This document shows, piece after piece, positions 8,320-17,393 of a stretch of DNA of 64,000 bases. Numbering within the stretch: position 1 is the stretch's first letter; each line of letters opens with the position of its first letter. Source of the DNA: Thiomonas sp. (GTDB lineage Bacteria > Pseudomonadota > Gammaproteobacteria > Burkholderiales > Burkholderiaceae); NCBI GenBank assembly GCA_027443745.1, contig DAIAZB010000030.1, forward strand, positions 11,746-75,745. The letters run 5' to 3'. The notes beneath the pieces were generated by a model. The model was not told the DNA's origin, made no database searches, and saw nothing but the letters and a program-made list of their open reading frames with translations. Position numbers and translations under genes: made by a program.

Positions 8320-8721
8320 ATGCGCTTCGTGCGTGTCATCGCCAAGGAAAAGAAGGGCCTTGCATGGAACGACGACGTCAGGTTGGTGGTTCAGTGCATG
8401 ATCGACCAGGATGAACGGTTGGCGCCGGGCGAATGGTTCGGATACGTCACCGAGGGAAAGTCCATGTTCCATCCGTTCAAGCTGCGCAACAGGAGAACGT
8501 TGTGCTATGGCGGTGAGGACAACCTTGAAGAGCCGACGACGTTCGGCGCTAAGACGATCGCCAAAGGCGAGCAGTTCACGATCCGCAACGATGCTCGAGA
8601 GCCGCCGGAAGAGCGGTTCGAGGCGACCTTCGAGATCACGGACGTCACGGTGATCGGCGCGGCCGCATCGCGCACACCGAGCGCGATAGCCTGGCCCAGC
8701 GCACCCGCATCGATACGGTAG
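8320..8721 (+). CDS. Unknown protein; 3' end probably replaced at a rearrangement
   Basis: 133 aa starting MRFVRVIAKEKKGLAWNDD with GGGAG upstream. It is a beta-rich, charged small domain up to about residue 113 (FEITDVTVIGA). The last 20 residues (from AAASRTPSAIAW) read antisense through the start of the minus-strand gene at 8768 and look non-native. The true C-terminus was probably lost at a junction near 8655-8660. Confidence 0.55.
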   Translation: MRFVRVIAKEKKGLAWNDDVRLVVQCMIDQDERLAPGEWFGYVTEGKSMFHPFKLRNRRTLCYGGEDNLEEPTTFGAKTIAKGEQFTIRNDAREPPEERFEATFEITDVTVIGAAASRTPSAIAWPSAPASIR

Positions 8722-8768
8722 CGTTGGGCGGCGGCGATCAGGTCGGCGACCGGTATCTTGGGGATCAT
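8505..8768 (-). pseudogene. 5' part of a small gene, truncated
   Basis: Starts MIPKIPVADLIAAAQRYRI with AAGGTG upstream, 9 bp after the 47-aa gene. Residues 1-37 form a plausible helix-turn-helix-like segment ending near GVRDAAAPI. After that the frame reads antisense through the plus-strand 8320 gene (SNRSSGGSRASLR) and loses coding character. Read together with that gene, this is a fragment joined at about 8655. Confidence 0.45.
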
Positions 8769-8777
8769 CGATGCACC

Positions 8778-8921
8778 TTAGCGGCCGACACACGCGCGCT
8801 TGAGCGCGTTGTAGATCGTGCTCAAGGCGATGCGCTCGCGCTTGGTGGCCGCATACGCGGTCATCCCGCGCGCCACATGGCGCAGCGCGCGGGAAGTTGG
8901 CCTGGACTGGCGCGCGCTCAT
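8778..8921 (-). CDS. 47-aa basic protein
   Basis: MSARQSRPTSRALRHVARG, then MTAYAATKRERIALSTIYNA and a KRACVGR ending. The second half looks like a small HTH (ATKRERIALSTIYNALKR). The ATG overlaps the stop of the 117-aa gene upstream as ATGA, and the next gene starts 9 bp after its TAA, so the three form an operon. The coupling is the main evidence that so short a gene is real. Confidence 0.55.
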   Translation of the reverse strand: MSARQSRPTSRALRHVARGMTAYAATKRERIALSTIYNALKRACVGR

Positions 8922-9271
8922 GCCTCGGATGCCTCAAGCGCCTCGGCAATCTTGATCTGGAGTTGGTCCAGGTACTCGCCGTAGCCGTAGTCGTCCATGT
9001 TGCAGCCATCCGTATACCGCTCCTCCTCGGGGATATCGCAATATCCCGAGATGCGGCTGATCTGCACGAGCGAGCCATCATCGCGCTGTATCCAACTCTG
9101 ATCGCTGGCCTCGTGATGCTCGCGCAACGAGTTATCGTCAAGGTCCAGGTACAGTTGATAGGATGTACCGTCGTAGTAGTCGCCGGATGCGATGCCGATG
9201 AAAAATGCCTCGATGATGGCGATGTTGGCCTCGATGATGGCGGCGGCGCGATCAAGTGTGGTCATGGTCAT
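8918..9271 (-). CDS. Acidic unknown protein, 117 aa
   Basis: MTMTTLDRAAAIIEANIAII start, strongly acidic, with a Tyr/Asp-rich middle (SGDYYDGTSYQLYLDLDD) and a C-terminal helix LQIKIAEALEASEA. Net charge is very negative, a feature of DNA-mimic or antirestriction proteins but not proof of it. GGGGGAG lies 8 bp upstream of the ATG at 9271. First gene of a three-gene coupled operon. Confidence 0.65.
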   Translation of the reverse strand: MTMTTLDRAAAIIEANIAIIEAFFIGIASGDYYDGTSYQLYLDLDDNSLREHHEASDQSWIQRDDGSLVQISRISGYCDIPEEERYTDGCNMDDYGYGEYLDQLQIKIAEALEASEA

Positions 9272-9421
9272 TTCGTCTCTCCCCCGGCTGTCCTATCCAG
9301 CCGATGTACACATGTATATAGCATCGCAAAGCGCGTGCAAGAGCAGGTTGCCATGAGCACCGAAGCGCGCAAGGGGCGTGGTTTATCTGGTTGCAGACCG
9401 CCGGCAGGCAGGCCCAGCGGG

Positions 9422-9829
9422 TCAGGCGTGACGTGCCATCCAGCGCGCGAAGACACGGCACGTCGTGTCGAACTGGATCTGGTCGCGCAGGGTGGCGTTT
9501 CTGAAGCTGAGCAGCGGGCCGCCTTGGTCCAGGTCGAGCGAAACCAGGTAGGAACGCGCATCGGCTGGCGCACGGGAGTTCGATCCAATCACGAGCGAAC
9601 GGATGCACTCGTACCCCAGCGTGTGCAGTTCGTTGCGGTGACGCCGGATGGTGCTGGGGGAGCGCGGGCACTGGATCTGATCCCGCAGGAACCTGCGGAA
9701 GAGATCGCGCAGTCCTGACGCGAACACGCGCACTTTGGGAGGGCAGTCGCAAGCCCAATCGTTGGGCCATTGCTGCAGGGTGGCGAGCATTCTGGTGTTG
9801 TCGAGCGTGGCGGTGCGCATGGGCAGCAT
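9422..9829 (-). CDS. Unknown 135-aa protein
   Basis: Contains FASGLRDLFRRFLRDQIQCPRSPSTIRRHRNELHTLGYECI, an HTH-like region typical of small regulators, followed by a beta-rich C-terminal half (SYLVSLDLDQGGPLLSF). No family recognised. MRTATLDN at residue 4 is an equally good start; no clear ribosome-binding site separates them. Confidence 0.55.
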   Translation of the reverse strand: MLPMRTATLDNTRMLATLQQWPNDWACDCPPKVRVFASGLRDLFRRFLRDQIQCPRSPSTIRRHRNELHTLGYECIRSLVIGSNSRAPADARSYLVSLDLDQGGPLLSFRNATLRDQIQFDTTCRVFARWMARHA

Positions 9830-9896
9830 CCGTACAGTGGGTAGGGATTAGGCTGCCACACGATGCGATTCGAGCAAGGTGGCCGTGCGTGACGCT

Positions 9897-10598
9897 TTAC
9901 CCAAGGGCCGCGCGCTTGCTCAGAATCTGCACGCCGAGATCCGCAATCGTCCAGTGGTACATGGCACCCACGCCGCGGCCATTCACGCGGCGCGTAGCCA
10001 GGTTCTCCGACTCGAGGAATTTGCCGATGATTTTGGTGATGCCGAGTTGGGTTGAATTCGAGCCTGGGGCTTCTTGCATTCGCGTCAAGATGTCGGCGAC
10101 GTGGTCTGACACAGTGCCGTCATGGTGCAGACCTTTCCGGGCGTGAACATGGCAGTACCATAGTTCTGAGGCAACCATCTTGATGATCGCGCGAACATCG
10201 TTTGGAGAGAAATGGGTCGGGCAGCAGGTTCGAGTATTCCGACAGTTGGGGTAGTTGCACTGAACTTTCGGGATGTTCTCTGAATTGGCGCGCCAGCCGA
10301 TGAATATCAGGGCTTCGTCACGGCTGCACTGATGCTGCGCGGCGATATGGTCGGGCAAGCGCTCAAGCCAGTTGGGCAGCTCCGCAGTGGGCACTCGCAC
10401 GGTCAACAAGACGTCCTGGTGTTTGCCGCGGACCGGGACCCATACATGCTCTGCGAGCTCTCTCGGGAGCGACTCGAGCAGCCACATCTCGTTTCCGGTG
10501 ATGGTGACGCCGAGATGTTTCAACTCAGCAATGAACGCATCGACGGCCAGCACCATGCGTTTGGCGAGGACGACGACGTTGGGTTCTACGCTGTTCAT
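9897..10598 (-). CDS. Unknown 233-aa protein with a Cys/His cluster
   Basis: Starts MNSVEPNVVVLAKRM behind GGAGTAGAGC. The central region has CNYPNCRNTRTCCPTHF and later WYCHVHARKGLHH, five Cys and several His that could bind zinc or an iron-sulfur cluster. The C-terminal third (IIGKFLESENLATRRV, GVGAMYHWTIADLGVQIL) resembles a winged helix. It may be a metal-dependent regulator; that is inference only. Confidence 0.6.
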   Translation of the reverse strand: MNSVEPNVVVLAKRMVLAVDAFIAELKHLGVTITGNEMWLLESLPRELAEHVWVPVRGKHQDVLLTVRVPTAELPNWLERLPDHIAAQHQCSRDEALIFIGWRANSENIPKVQCNYPNCRNTRTCCPTHFSPNDVRAIIKMVASELWYCHVHARKGLHHDGTVSDHVADILTRMQEAPGSNSTQLGITKIIGKFLESENLATRRVNGRGVGAMYHWTIADLGVQILSKRAALG

Positions 10599-10715
10599 GC
10601 TCTACTCCAAGTGCGTCATGGGTAGGTCAAAGCCACCACCGGCGGTCGTGGCGCAGCTCGGCGCTGCGCGCGACGATGCCGGCGCGCTCGATGCAAGGAT
10701 GGATCGGGCGCGTGA

Positions 10716-11213
10716 TCAGTGCATGGATGCCGGGCACAGGCCGATGCGATGGCCCAGGGCGGAGATTTTCACCAGTGCGGCAGGAATGGGCATCGGTGAA
10801 CCCGTGATGCGCTGATGCACGGTGCCATCGAAACGGATCCGGCTGCCGTCAGCGCTGGGCGCGATCATGAAGTCCTCGTTCAACTGCGTGACCATGCCGT
10901 TGGGTTCGCTGGCGGTACAGGCCATGGTCACGTGATAGCCCTTGTCGCTGGTCTGCAGCGTTGGCGGCGTGCACTTGATGTTTGCTGGCAGCTTGGGCAT
11001 CAGCGGCAGCTTGGCTGGGTCGGTGTCCTTGATGCACTGCTGTGCGCTCTGGTTCATGGATGGAAGTGCGCGTCCGGCCATCTCCACACTGGAGTGGTAG
11101 TGGAACTGCCACAAGCCGGGCTGCAGATGGGTCGAAGGCGGATTGGCCAGGGCCAGCGCGGGAAGAGCAGCGAGCGCGAGGCACAGGATCGGGCGGCGGA
11201 AGTTGACGTTCAT
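10716..11213 (-). CDS. Secreted DUF3617-family protein
   Basis: 165 aa with a signal peptide MNVNFRRPILCLALAALPALALA, cleavage expected before NPPST. The mature part has the DUF3617 pattern LQPGLWQFHYHSSVEM, paired cysteines (QQCIKD, IKCTPP, MACTAS, GLCPAS) and GSRIRFDGTVHQRI. Members are periplasmic proteins of unknown role common in Xanthomonadales and relatives. ATG at 11213 is chosen because it directly precedes the signal peptide; the frame is open further upstream. Confidence 0.8.
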   Translation of the reverse strand: MNVNFRRPILCLALAALPALALANPPSTHLQPGLWQFHYHSSVEMAGRALPSMNQSAQQCIKDTDPAKLPLMPKLPANIKCTPPTLQTSDKGYHVTMACTASEPNGMVTQLNEDFMIAPSADGSRIRFDGTVHQRITGSPMPIPAALVKISALGHRIGLCPASMH

Positions 11214-11350
11214 GCGTGTCGTCCTTGGATCGTGAGTGTCGATGCGGCCGGGGCCGGCGGCGCGAGCGATCGTAATGCATGTTGCGTGGGCCGCAAGCGC
11301 GAAGTGAGAAGCGCTTGCGGCAGTCAGTTCATGATCGCGGTGCGGATCCG

Positions 11351-12472
11351 TCAACGGCACCGGGTATTGACGACGCGCACCGCGAGCTGAGCGTCCTTGG
11401 CGGTCTGGATCATGTGGCGCGTGCCGGGTGATTCGCCATCCCAGAACGCGATCAGGTGGGTGGCATGCCACGCCATGAGGGTATTTCGGATAGCGCCGGC
11501 GGCTGCCTTGCCGTAGCGATCCCACTCGGCAGGAAAGCGCATGAAGGGCACGGCCTGGTCATGGAGCCGATCGAGTGCGTAGTCCTCGCCCAGGTGATCG
11601 GCGCCACGCGCGCCACCACTGATGAAGATGGGCATGCGGGCACTTCCCTGCCCTGCCCGCGCGAAGATTCCAGACAGGATCTGGTCGAGATGAGCGAAGG
11701 CCCAGGCTCGGTTGTCAGGGGTGTCATCCAGGCTGCGCGAGCCGGCGATGATGATGCGGATTGGGCGGGCGGCGGGGTTCGGCGTGAGCAGCGCCTGCCA
11801 GGTGCCGGGCAGCAGGACGTTGGGGAGCGTGAGTGCAGGTTCGAACAGTGGCGCGATGACGGCATCGGTCAGACCCGCCAGGCCGCAGCCGACGCGGGTG
11901 ACCTGAAAAAGTTCTTGGGGGTGCTGGCCGGCGTAGTCGAAGAAGGCATCGACGTGCGGCTGGATGACCTCGACAGGCAGTGTCTGCAAGTGTCCATGCT
12001 GGAATGTGCGGGTCGGGATGGCGTAGGACTGCCCTGCCCGGCCGGCGCCGATGCCTTCCTGGGCGCCGCGCCACTGTACGGCGAAGCGGGCGGCGCCGCG
12101 GCCATGGCGGCCCTGGGCGTTCGATCCGAAGACCAGGACGGGATCGTCGGCGGGGCCGCCGTCGTTGGCGAGCGCGGCGAGCACATCACCGTGACAGGGC
12201 TGTGGGGCGCACCAGCAGCCAAGTCGTTTGCCGGCCAGTTCGCGGCGCGCCTGGCGCTGCAGGAACGGCTGGGCTTGGATCCAGGCGGCGTAGCGCTGGA
12301 TGACGGCACGGCGCGCTTCGAGATTGTTCTCCTGGGCGCGGGAGATTGCCCAGGGGTTGCCCCAAGGGCCGGGCCGGCCGACGTAGACCTCGACGCGACT
12401 GCGATCAGCGTGGCAGTTCAGAACGAGGTCAGCGTGCGCGCGTGGGTCAGATGTCGGGGTAGCGAAGTTCAT
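11351..12472 (-). CDS. Three-domain fusion: DUF4326, A1S_2505-like, SLOG (DUF2493)
   Basis: 373 aa. Residues 25-105 match DUF4326 (VYVGRPGPWGNPW, later RLGCWCAPQPCHGDVLA). Residues 110-230 resemble the phage A1S_2505-type domain (VFGSNAQGRHGRGAARFA, then RVGCGLAGLTDAVIAPLF). Residues 240-370 are a DUF2493/SLOG Rossmann-like domain (IRIIIAGSRSLDD, ISGGARGADHLGEDYA, HLIAFWDG). These families occur singly in phages and plasmids and are thought to handle nucleotides or nucleotide-derived ligands. A single-chain fusion of all three is unusual. Assignments rest on motif memory. Confidence 0.7.
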   Translation of the reverse strand: MNFATPTSDPRAHADLVLNCHADRSRVEVYVGRPGPWGNPWAISRAQENNLEARRAVIQRYAAWIQAQPFLQRQARRELAGKRLGCWCAPQPCHGDVLAALANDGGPADDPVLVFGSNAQGRHGRGAARFAVQWRGAQEGIGAGRAGQSYAIPTRTFQHGHLQTLPVEVIQPHVDAFFDYAGQHPQELFQVTRVGCGLAGLTDAVIAPLFEPALTLPNVLLPGTWQALLTPNPAARPIRIIIAGSRSLDDTPDNRAWAFAHLDQILSGIFARAGQGSARMPIFISGGARGADHLGEDYALDRLHDQAVPFMRFPAEWDRYGKAAAGAIRNTLMAWHATHLIAFWDGESPGTRHMIQTAKDAQLAVRVVNTRCR

Positions 12473-12506
12473 GCCGCAGGTCAGTCATCGCCCGGTCCCT
12501 GCCCGG

Positions 12507-12875
12507 TTATGCGGGTGCCGAGGAGTATTCCGGCAGCCGGCACCGCCCGAGCACGGCGGGGCGCGGTCGCACGACTTCGCCGGTGCTCTGCCGCCACTGG
12601 CCGCCGTAACGGTCATCGGTCAAATCTTCCGGCCAATCACCGTACACGATGAAGTACAGCCGCATCAGATAGTCGTCCTGCGTGGCCATATGGTTGGCGT
12701 GCCACGGGTGATCGCGGAAGAAGGGCGTATCGCGAGCGATGGCCTCCACGACTTCGCGGTGTTCGTCGAGTCTCTTGCCGACCGATCGCGCGAAGTTGAG
12801 TTGCTGTGCGAGGTCATCGGAGCAATGAAAGCGCGGCGTTCCGGCTGGCTGCTTGGCAAAGTGTGCTTTGAGCAT
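12507..12875 (-). CDS. Unknown 122-aa protein
   Basis: MLKAHFAKQPAGTPRFHCSD start, mixed helical, with FFRDHPWHANHMATQDDYLMRLYFIVYGDWP in the middle. No motif recognised. It lies 34 bp upstream of the DUF4326 fusion gene on the same strand, and the AT-rich 12915-12965 region just upstream probably holds its promoter. Confidence 0.55.
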   Translation of the reverse strand: MLKAHFAKQPAGTPRFHCSDDLAQQLNFARSVGKRLDEHREVVEAIARDTPFFRDHPWHANHMATQDDYLMRLYFIVYGDWPEDLTDDRYGGQWRQSTGEVVRPRPAVLGRCRLPEYSSAPA

Positions 12876-13063
12876 GATCGGTTTCTCTGGCTATGGGCGG
12901 CAGGGATTCGTACAAAAACCCGCAATACAACTTCTAAATTATTATTTATAGCAATAAAGTTGGTTTGCGCAACAGCCTGTTTGGCCAGCGACGTCATACA
13001 CCGCAGCCAGTGCGTCGCCGCACGACATCATGCGGCGACGCGATGGCGTGTACCTGCCTCAGC

Positions 13064-13339
13064 TCAATGCGACGTGGCGGCGGGATCGGGCGGCTGCAGC
13101 CAGCGTTCGAGGTGATCGGCGCTGTGCGTTGCGGCGTAGTGCGAGCCATCGGCGTTGCCGTAGGCGATGAGGAAGTGCTGATCGCCTTCCGCACCGTAGG
13201 CCCAGGCATCCACAAAGCCGTTTTCGCGGCCGCCATCGGCGACGAATGTGGCGTCGGGCGGCGTGTTGGTTTCGCGGAATCGCTGGATGACGGATTGTGC
13301 GATCGGCGCGGCGTGATCGTGATGGGCTTGCAGCTGCAT
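13064..13339 (-). CDS. Unknown 91-aa protein
   Basis: Starts MQLQAHHDHAAPIAQSVIQR, placed by GAGGAG 9 bp upstream; the longer frame start at 13408 lacks this. A GFVDAWAYGAEGDQHFLIAYG beta segment follows. Small, soluble, no recognised family. Confidence 0.55.
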   Translation of the reverse strand: MQLQAHHDHAAPIAQSVIQRFRETNTPPDATFVADGGRENGFVDAWAYGAEGDQHFLIAYGNADGSHYAATHSADHLERWLQPPDPAATSH

Positions 13340-13772
13340 GGTGCGTACTCCTCGGGTCACGGGCGGGAATGCCCACGGCCACGATCGCACGACGCACGCG
13401 TTTGGCAAGTGGCGTTGCCGCCGTGTCCGGGCGGCGCCATACCCGAAGGACGTGAAGGTTCACACCGTGAGCAAGATTCTTCCTATTCCGCGAGCAAGAA
13501 TTTTGCAGGGTACCATGCAAAGACAGGATTTCCAACCTATTCCCAAGCAACGCAGACCTATTCCTTTGCCGGGAGGGGTGGGGCAGCATGAGCATCTCGG
13601 GATGGACGTAATCTGATGGAATGATTGAGAAAGTTGGTGGGCAAGGGTCGCGATGGATGATGGGTCCACACGCGTCCGGGAGAATCATAGCCCGGGGATT
13701 GCCACCTGCATCAACGAGTTTGGCTTTGGCTCCACGCTACGATGAGCAGCGCTAGCGAATTGGCTGAATCGC
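13340..13772. other. Intergenic region upstream of the 1196-aa gene
   Basis: No gene with coding character. Two copies of GAGCAAGA (near 13468 and 13491) form a short direct repeat. Promoter elements of the plus-strand gene at 13773 are probably here, but none stands out. Confidence 0.4.
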
Positions 13773-16700
13773 ATGTCTCGTTTCCCCAGCATCAAGCACG
13801 CCCCAAGCGAGACACGACGTCTCCTACGAGACCGGTTTGATCGCAAGCTGCGCGTCCATCGTCAAACCCGCAACTTGGTCCCGGATGTGCAGATGGTGTC
13901 GGACCAGCTGATGCTTCGCTTGTTGCAAGGAATGGATGTCACTTTTGAGGCTGAGTGGGCACGAGCGGAAGCGGTCTATGCTGCCGCCAACCCCTTGAGC
14001 GCCGAGCCGAAGGACTTGAAGGCTCTAGCGGATGCCGGTTGGGTGCGAGTGATTTGGGGGCGCGTCGCTGTCGCGTTGGATCTTCGCCAAGCCGCCTTTC
14101 GCGTTACGACGGGCCAAATGTTGGCGTTTCAAGCATTGCTCGGCCGGATTTACACCCAAACTTACCGATGGACCGAGGCCGTCCGGTCTGAATCCGATCT
14201 CGCTGCTCTCATCGCTTCCATTGAGTCGGAACAAAAAGACCCCAGCCATATCATCTGCCAGACACCCGCGTGGGTCGCCGCCCGCCTTTGGGAATGCCAA
14301 CTGGTGAAGGGCGAGGGTGGCCCCAGCGGCCTCCGGCATTGGGTCGATTTGTGGGGTCTTCTGCAAAGTCCAGCGCTTGTTCCTGACGAGGTCTGGCGTC
14401 GGGGCGAAGCGAAATCGTTTCGTGAGGCCGCTGTCCAAGTGATCGCATCGGAGGCAGGTCTAGAGGGTTGGTCCGAAACGCGAGCCGCCTATGTTCGGCG
14501 AATGACTTTGGCCCACAACGTCTCGGTCGCCAACGTAGAACTGCGCATCCCCGAGCCACCAAGTACGCTGGTCGATCGGGCGCTCTGGTTGGAGCACCCG
14601 ATGATGGAGGGCAGCGCTTGCGACGTACTCGACAATTACAGCGACGTCTTCGGTCTGGTGCGACTCCTTCTCGCGGATGTCGTCGCAGATGACAATGCGC
14701 CCGCGCCGCATCCGATGGCGGTCCGACTGATCGACTTGGCCATCAACCGCACGGAGCTGTTCCTCGAACTCCTGTTCCACGTACGCGCGCATCCTATGCT
14801 GCTCGCCGATCTCCTTCTTCACCCGCCCACTACGGCACTGGCCTGCTTGCTGGTCGCGCAGTGGCGATCGCCGACGGGTGCTTGGGATCGCAGCTTGGCT
14901 GAACGCGACGACCGGATCGCCCAAGTCGAAGTGTTCGCCGACGCTGCGGCGATCCTGGGCGAGTATCTGCAGGACTCGAGAGCGACCCCGGCCGAGGCCG
15001 CCGCGCTACTAAACTGGTTCCACGAAAGGGCTGGCTGCGGCTTCATTGACGACGTCGTCGGCAATGAAGCTCTGTTGGTGACACTGCGCCGCGAACTCGC
15101 TGGCGTGGCCCACGCCACTTTACGCGCCATGGCGGAATCTCTCGTTGGCCCGGGCCTTCAAAGCGGCCTGAGTGCTCCGGAATTTGCGGCCATTCTCGAT
15201 CTTGTTGATCTTGGCGGCTTGGCAACCGACCTGGAACCTGCGGTTATCGTCGAAGCGTACGTTCAGTCAATACGCGCCGGTGAATACGGCCTTACTGCGC
15301 TTCGAATCGGCGTCGCCAGCGCTGTGGCCCTTGCCCAACTGGCGGCGCGGACGTCCGAGCTACGCCAGACGTTTCTCTACCCATTACAGATTCAAGCACG
15401 CTTGGCGGCAGCGACCACGGATGACAACATATACATTCTCACGGACTCCATCGGACGATCGGTGCGGGCGCACATCCGAATCCTCAGCCGGGTCCTCGTG
15501 GGGTCGCGCAACGTTGACTCTGACGATCTGGTCGGCGCACTCGTTGCGGCTGTCCGGGTCGGGGCACTCGAACACAAGGAAAAGGGCCGCGTTTCGGCCT
15601 TCGCACCACGTTTCGAGGAAAGCGTCGTAGGCCCGTTGCAGGACCGCCCGCTGGCGGCCGATCTCGGCGCCGCGCTATGCGTCTTGAGCGGCGTGCAGCA
15701 GACGGCGCTTCTAGACGCGGTTCTTGAGACAGATGAGCCACTGATCTTGGCGCAGCTTCTTTCGTTTGTCAGCTCACCGATGCTTCGAGCCCGTATTGAA
15801 CAGCGCATCACCGCGCTGGCGCCATCGGACGCAGGTGCCATCCGATCCTTGCCCGAGATGCAGGCGCGGATCGACGAATTGCTGACAGCGGGAGTCGCCG
15901 ACGCGGCCGCGCGATATATGGACGCTGAGGTTAACCTGAAAACCTTGGGCCAACCCGCTGGGCGCGAATTTATCCGCTTTCGAAACCAACTCCGACTGCA
16001 TTACCTCCGGGAAGATTGGTCGGCGATCGTCACCACGCCTAGTCCCACCTTCCAGACGCCACTCGATCAGGCCTCGGCCGAGGAAACTCTCAAACTGTTT
16101 AAGGGCATCGCAGCGCTGAAGGGCCCCACGCCTAACCCGGAAGAGGCAAAGACGATCTTTGCCGATCTATTCGCGCGCCGACCCGCGACGGCCTACGCCA
16201 GCAACTGGTTCGCAGCCGAACTGAATCGGCTTCTGCATGCGGACAGCTTTGGGCTGCTGAAAGGCGCTGAAGTTCTCGAAGGGCGTCGCGCGTTGGCCGA
16301 ACTCGAACGCATGCTGACCTTCGTCCCGGCAAATGCGTCCTTGGACGACGAGGTGACGCAGTGCAACAAGGCCCTTCTTCTCCTGGCCATAGGCGAGCCT
16401 AGCCAGGCTTTGGCGGTAGTCACCATGACCCCGCTTGTTCGATTACAAGACACCGCCGCCGCTTATCGAGCTGTTGCGCTTGCGAGATTAGGCCAGAGAA
16501 CTGAAGCCGTTGCCGCACTTGATACGGCCGAGCACTCTTATGGTACGACCACGGTCCTTGTAGCCGCACGTGAGCACATAGCCAGCGGCATCGCGTTCAG
16601 CTCCGCCCCCGACGTCTCCTTCGAAGACGACGTTCGCGATATTGCACCGGTAATCGCGCGGTTCAGAACGATGCATCCTACCAACCAGGCGCGGGTGCTG

Positions 16701-17363
16701 AATCAAAACAGCGATCCCTTTGTAGCGTTAGTAGTCGAGCACGTTAGGGCCGCCGCCGACAGCGTGGTGTCTCTCGTCCCGATGATGAAGGGCGTTAGGA
16801 TCGACGCCATCGAAGACGACCTTACAGCGTTCATCCACCACCTCCTAGCCGCCCGTGTCCACTTCCTGGGCTGGTCCGTCGCCGATCAATCCAAGGGTGG
16901 ATTCACCGCGAAGGGGAACCCTGGGGAGCGGGATCTCCTGCTGAAGTGGAGTAGCTCAATTCTGGCGTTGATCGAAGCGGTCGTCTGCGACAAACCGCTC
17001 AGCAACGAATCGATGCGCGCGTATCTGGAGAGCCATTTTCAGAAGCTGTTCGCTTATGGCAATGCCCGGCTGTTTTTCCACCTTACGTACGCCTACATCG
17101 AGGACAAGGCATTGCTGAGGACCTTCCTCGAAAGAATCGCCAAGTCGGCTGCGCCACAGGGGTTTGTGTTCAATGGGCTTGACCCGATCACCGCAACAGA
17201 CTCACAGCCGTCCGGATTCGCCGCGCGTTATGACACCGACTCCGGCGAGATGAAAGTCATATTCCTTGTGCTAGACCTTGGCCAGCAACGGCAGCGACAG
17301 GCCGCCAAGCTTGCCAAAACGACCAAGGATCGCAAAGCATCAGCCTCTTCCAATGACACATGA
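13773..17363 (+). CDS. Large unknown helical protein, 1196 aa
   Basis: An intact 1196-aa frame starting MSRFPSIKHAPSETRRLL. The sequence is dominated by amphipathic helices with Ala/Leu-rich repeats; residues 840-960 (ALLLLAIGEPSQALAVV, AAYRAVALARLGQRTEAVAAL) look TPR-like. No Walker motifs, nuclease signature or membrane segment is visible. The C-terminal 100 residues contain a beta segment (MKVIFLVLDLG) and a basic Lys/Gln tail. Very large helical proteins of this kind are frequent in defence islands, and the TcmP pair lies downstream, but function is unknown. Codon use matches its neighbours. Confidence 0.7.
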   Translation: MSRFPSIKHAPSETRRLLRDRFDRKLRVHRQTRNLVPDVQMVSDQLMLRLLQGMDVTFEAEWARAEAVYAAANPLSAEPKDLKALADAGWVRVIWGRVAVALDLRQAAFRVTTGQMLAFQALLGRIYTQTYRWTEAVRSESDLAALIASIESEQKDPSHIICQTPAWVAARLWECQLVKGEGGPSGLRHWVDLWGLLQSPALVPDEVWRRGEAKSFREAAVQVIASEAGLEGWSETRAAYVRRMTLAHNVSVANVELRIPEPPSTLVDRALWLEHPMMEGSACDVLDNYSDVFGLVRLLLADVVADDNAPAPHPMAVRLIDLAINRTELFLELLFHVRAHPMLLADLLLHPPTTALACLLVAQWRSPTGAWDRSLAERDDRIAQVEVFADAAAILGEYLQDSRATPAEAAALLNWFHERAGCGFIDDVVGNEALLVTLRRELAGVAHATLRAMAESLVGPGLQSGLSAPEFAAILDLVDLGGLATDLEPAVIVEAYVQSIRAGEYGLTALRIGVASAVALAQLAARTSELRQTFLYPLQIQARLAAATTDDNIYILTDSIGRSVRAHIRILSRVLVGSRNVDSDDLVGALVAAVRVGALEHKEKGRVSAFAPRFEESVVGPLQDRPLAADLGAALCVLSGVQQTALLDAVLETDEPLILAQLLSFVSSPMLRARIEQRITALAPSDAGAIRSLPEMQARIDELLTAGVADAAARYMDAEVNLKTLGQPAGREFIRFRNQLRLHYLREDWSAIVTTPSPTFQTPLDQASAEETLKLFKGIAALKGPTPNPEEAKTIFADLFARRPATAYASNWFAAELNRLLHADSFGLLKGAEVLEGRRALAELERMLTFVPANASLDDEVTQCNKALLLLAIGEPSQALAVVTMTPLVRLQDTAAAYRAVALARLGQRTEAVAALDTAEHSYGTTTVLVAAREHIASGIAFSSAPDVSFEDDVRDIAPVIARFRTMHPTNQARVLNQNSDPFVALVVEHVRAAADSVVSLVPMMKGVRIDAIEDDLTAFIHHLLAARVHFLGWSVADQSKGGFTAKGNPGERDLLLKWSSSILALIEAVVCDKPLSNESMRAYLESHFQKLFAYGNARLFFHLTYAYIEDKALLRTFLERIAKSAAPQGFVFNGLDPITATDSQPSGFAARYDTDSGEMKVIFLVLDLGQQRQRQAAKLAKTTKDRKASASSNDT

Positions 17364-17393
17364 GCCTGGAGGAGGCGACGTGATTCCAACGAG

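Noticed and set aside
11456..12652. A 398-aa plus-strand frame
   Set aside because: Antisense to the DUF4326/SLOG fusion gene, which has clear domain motifs.
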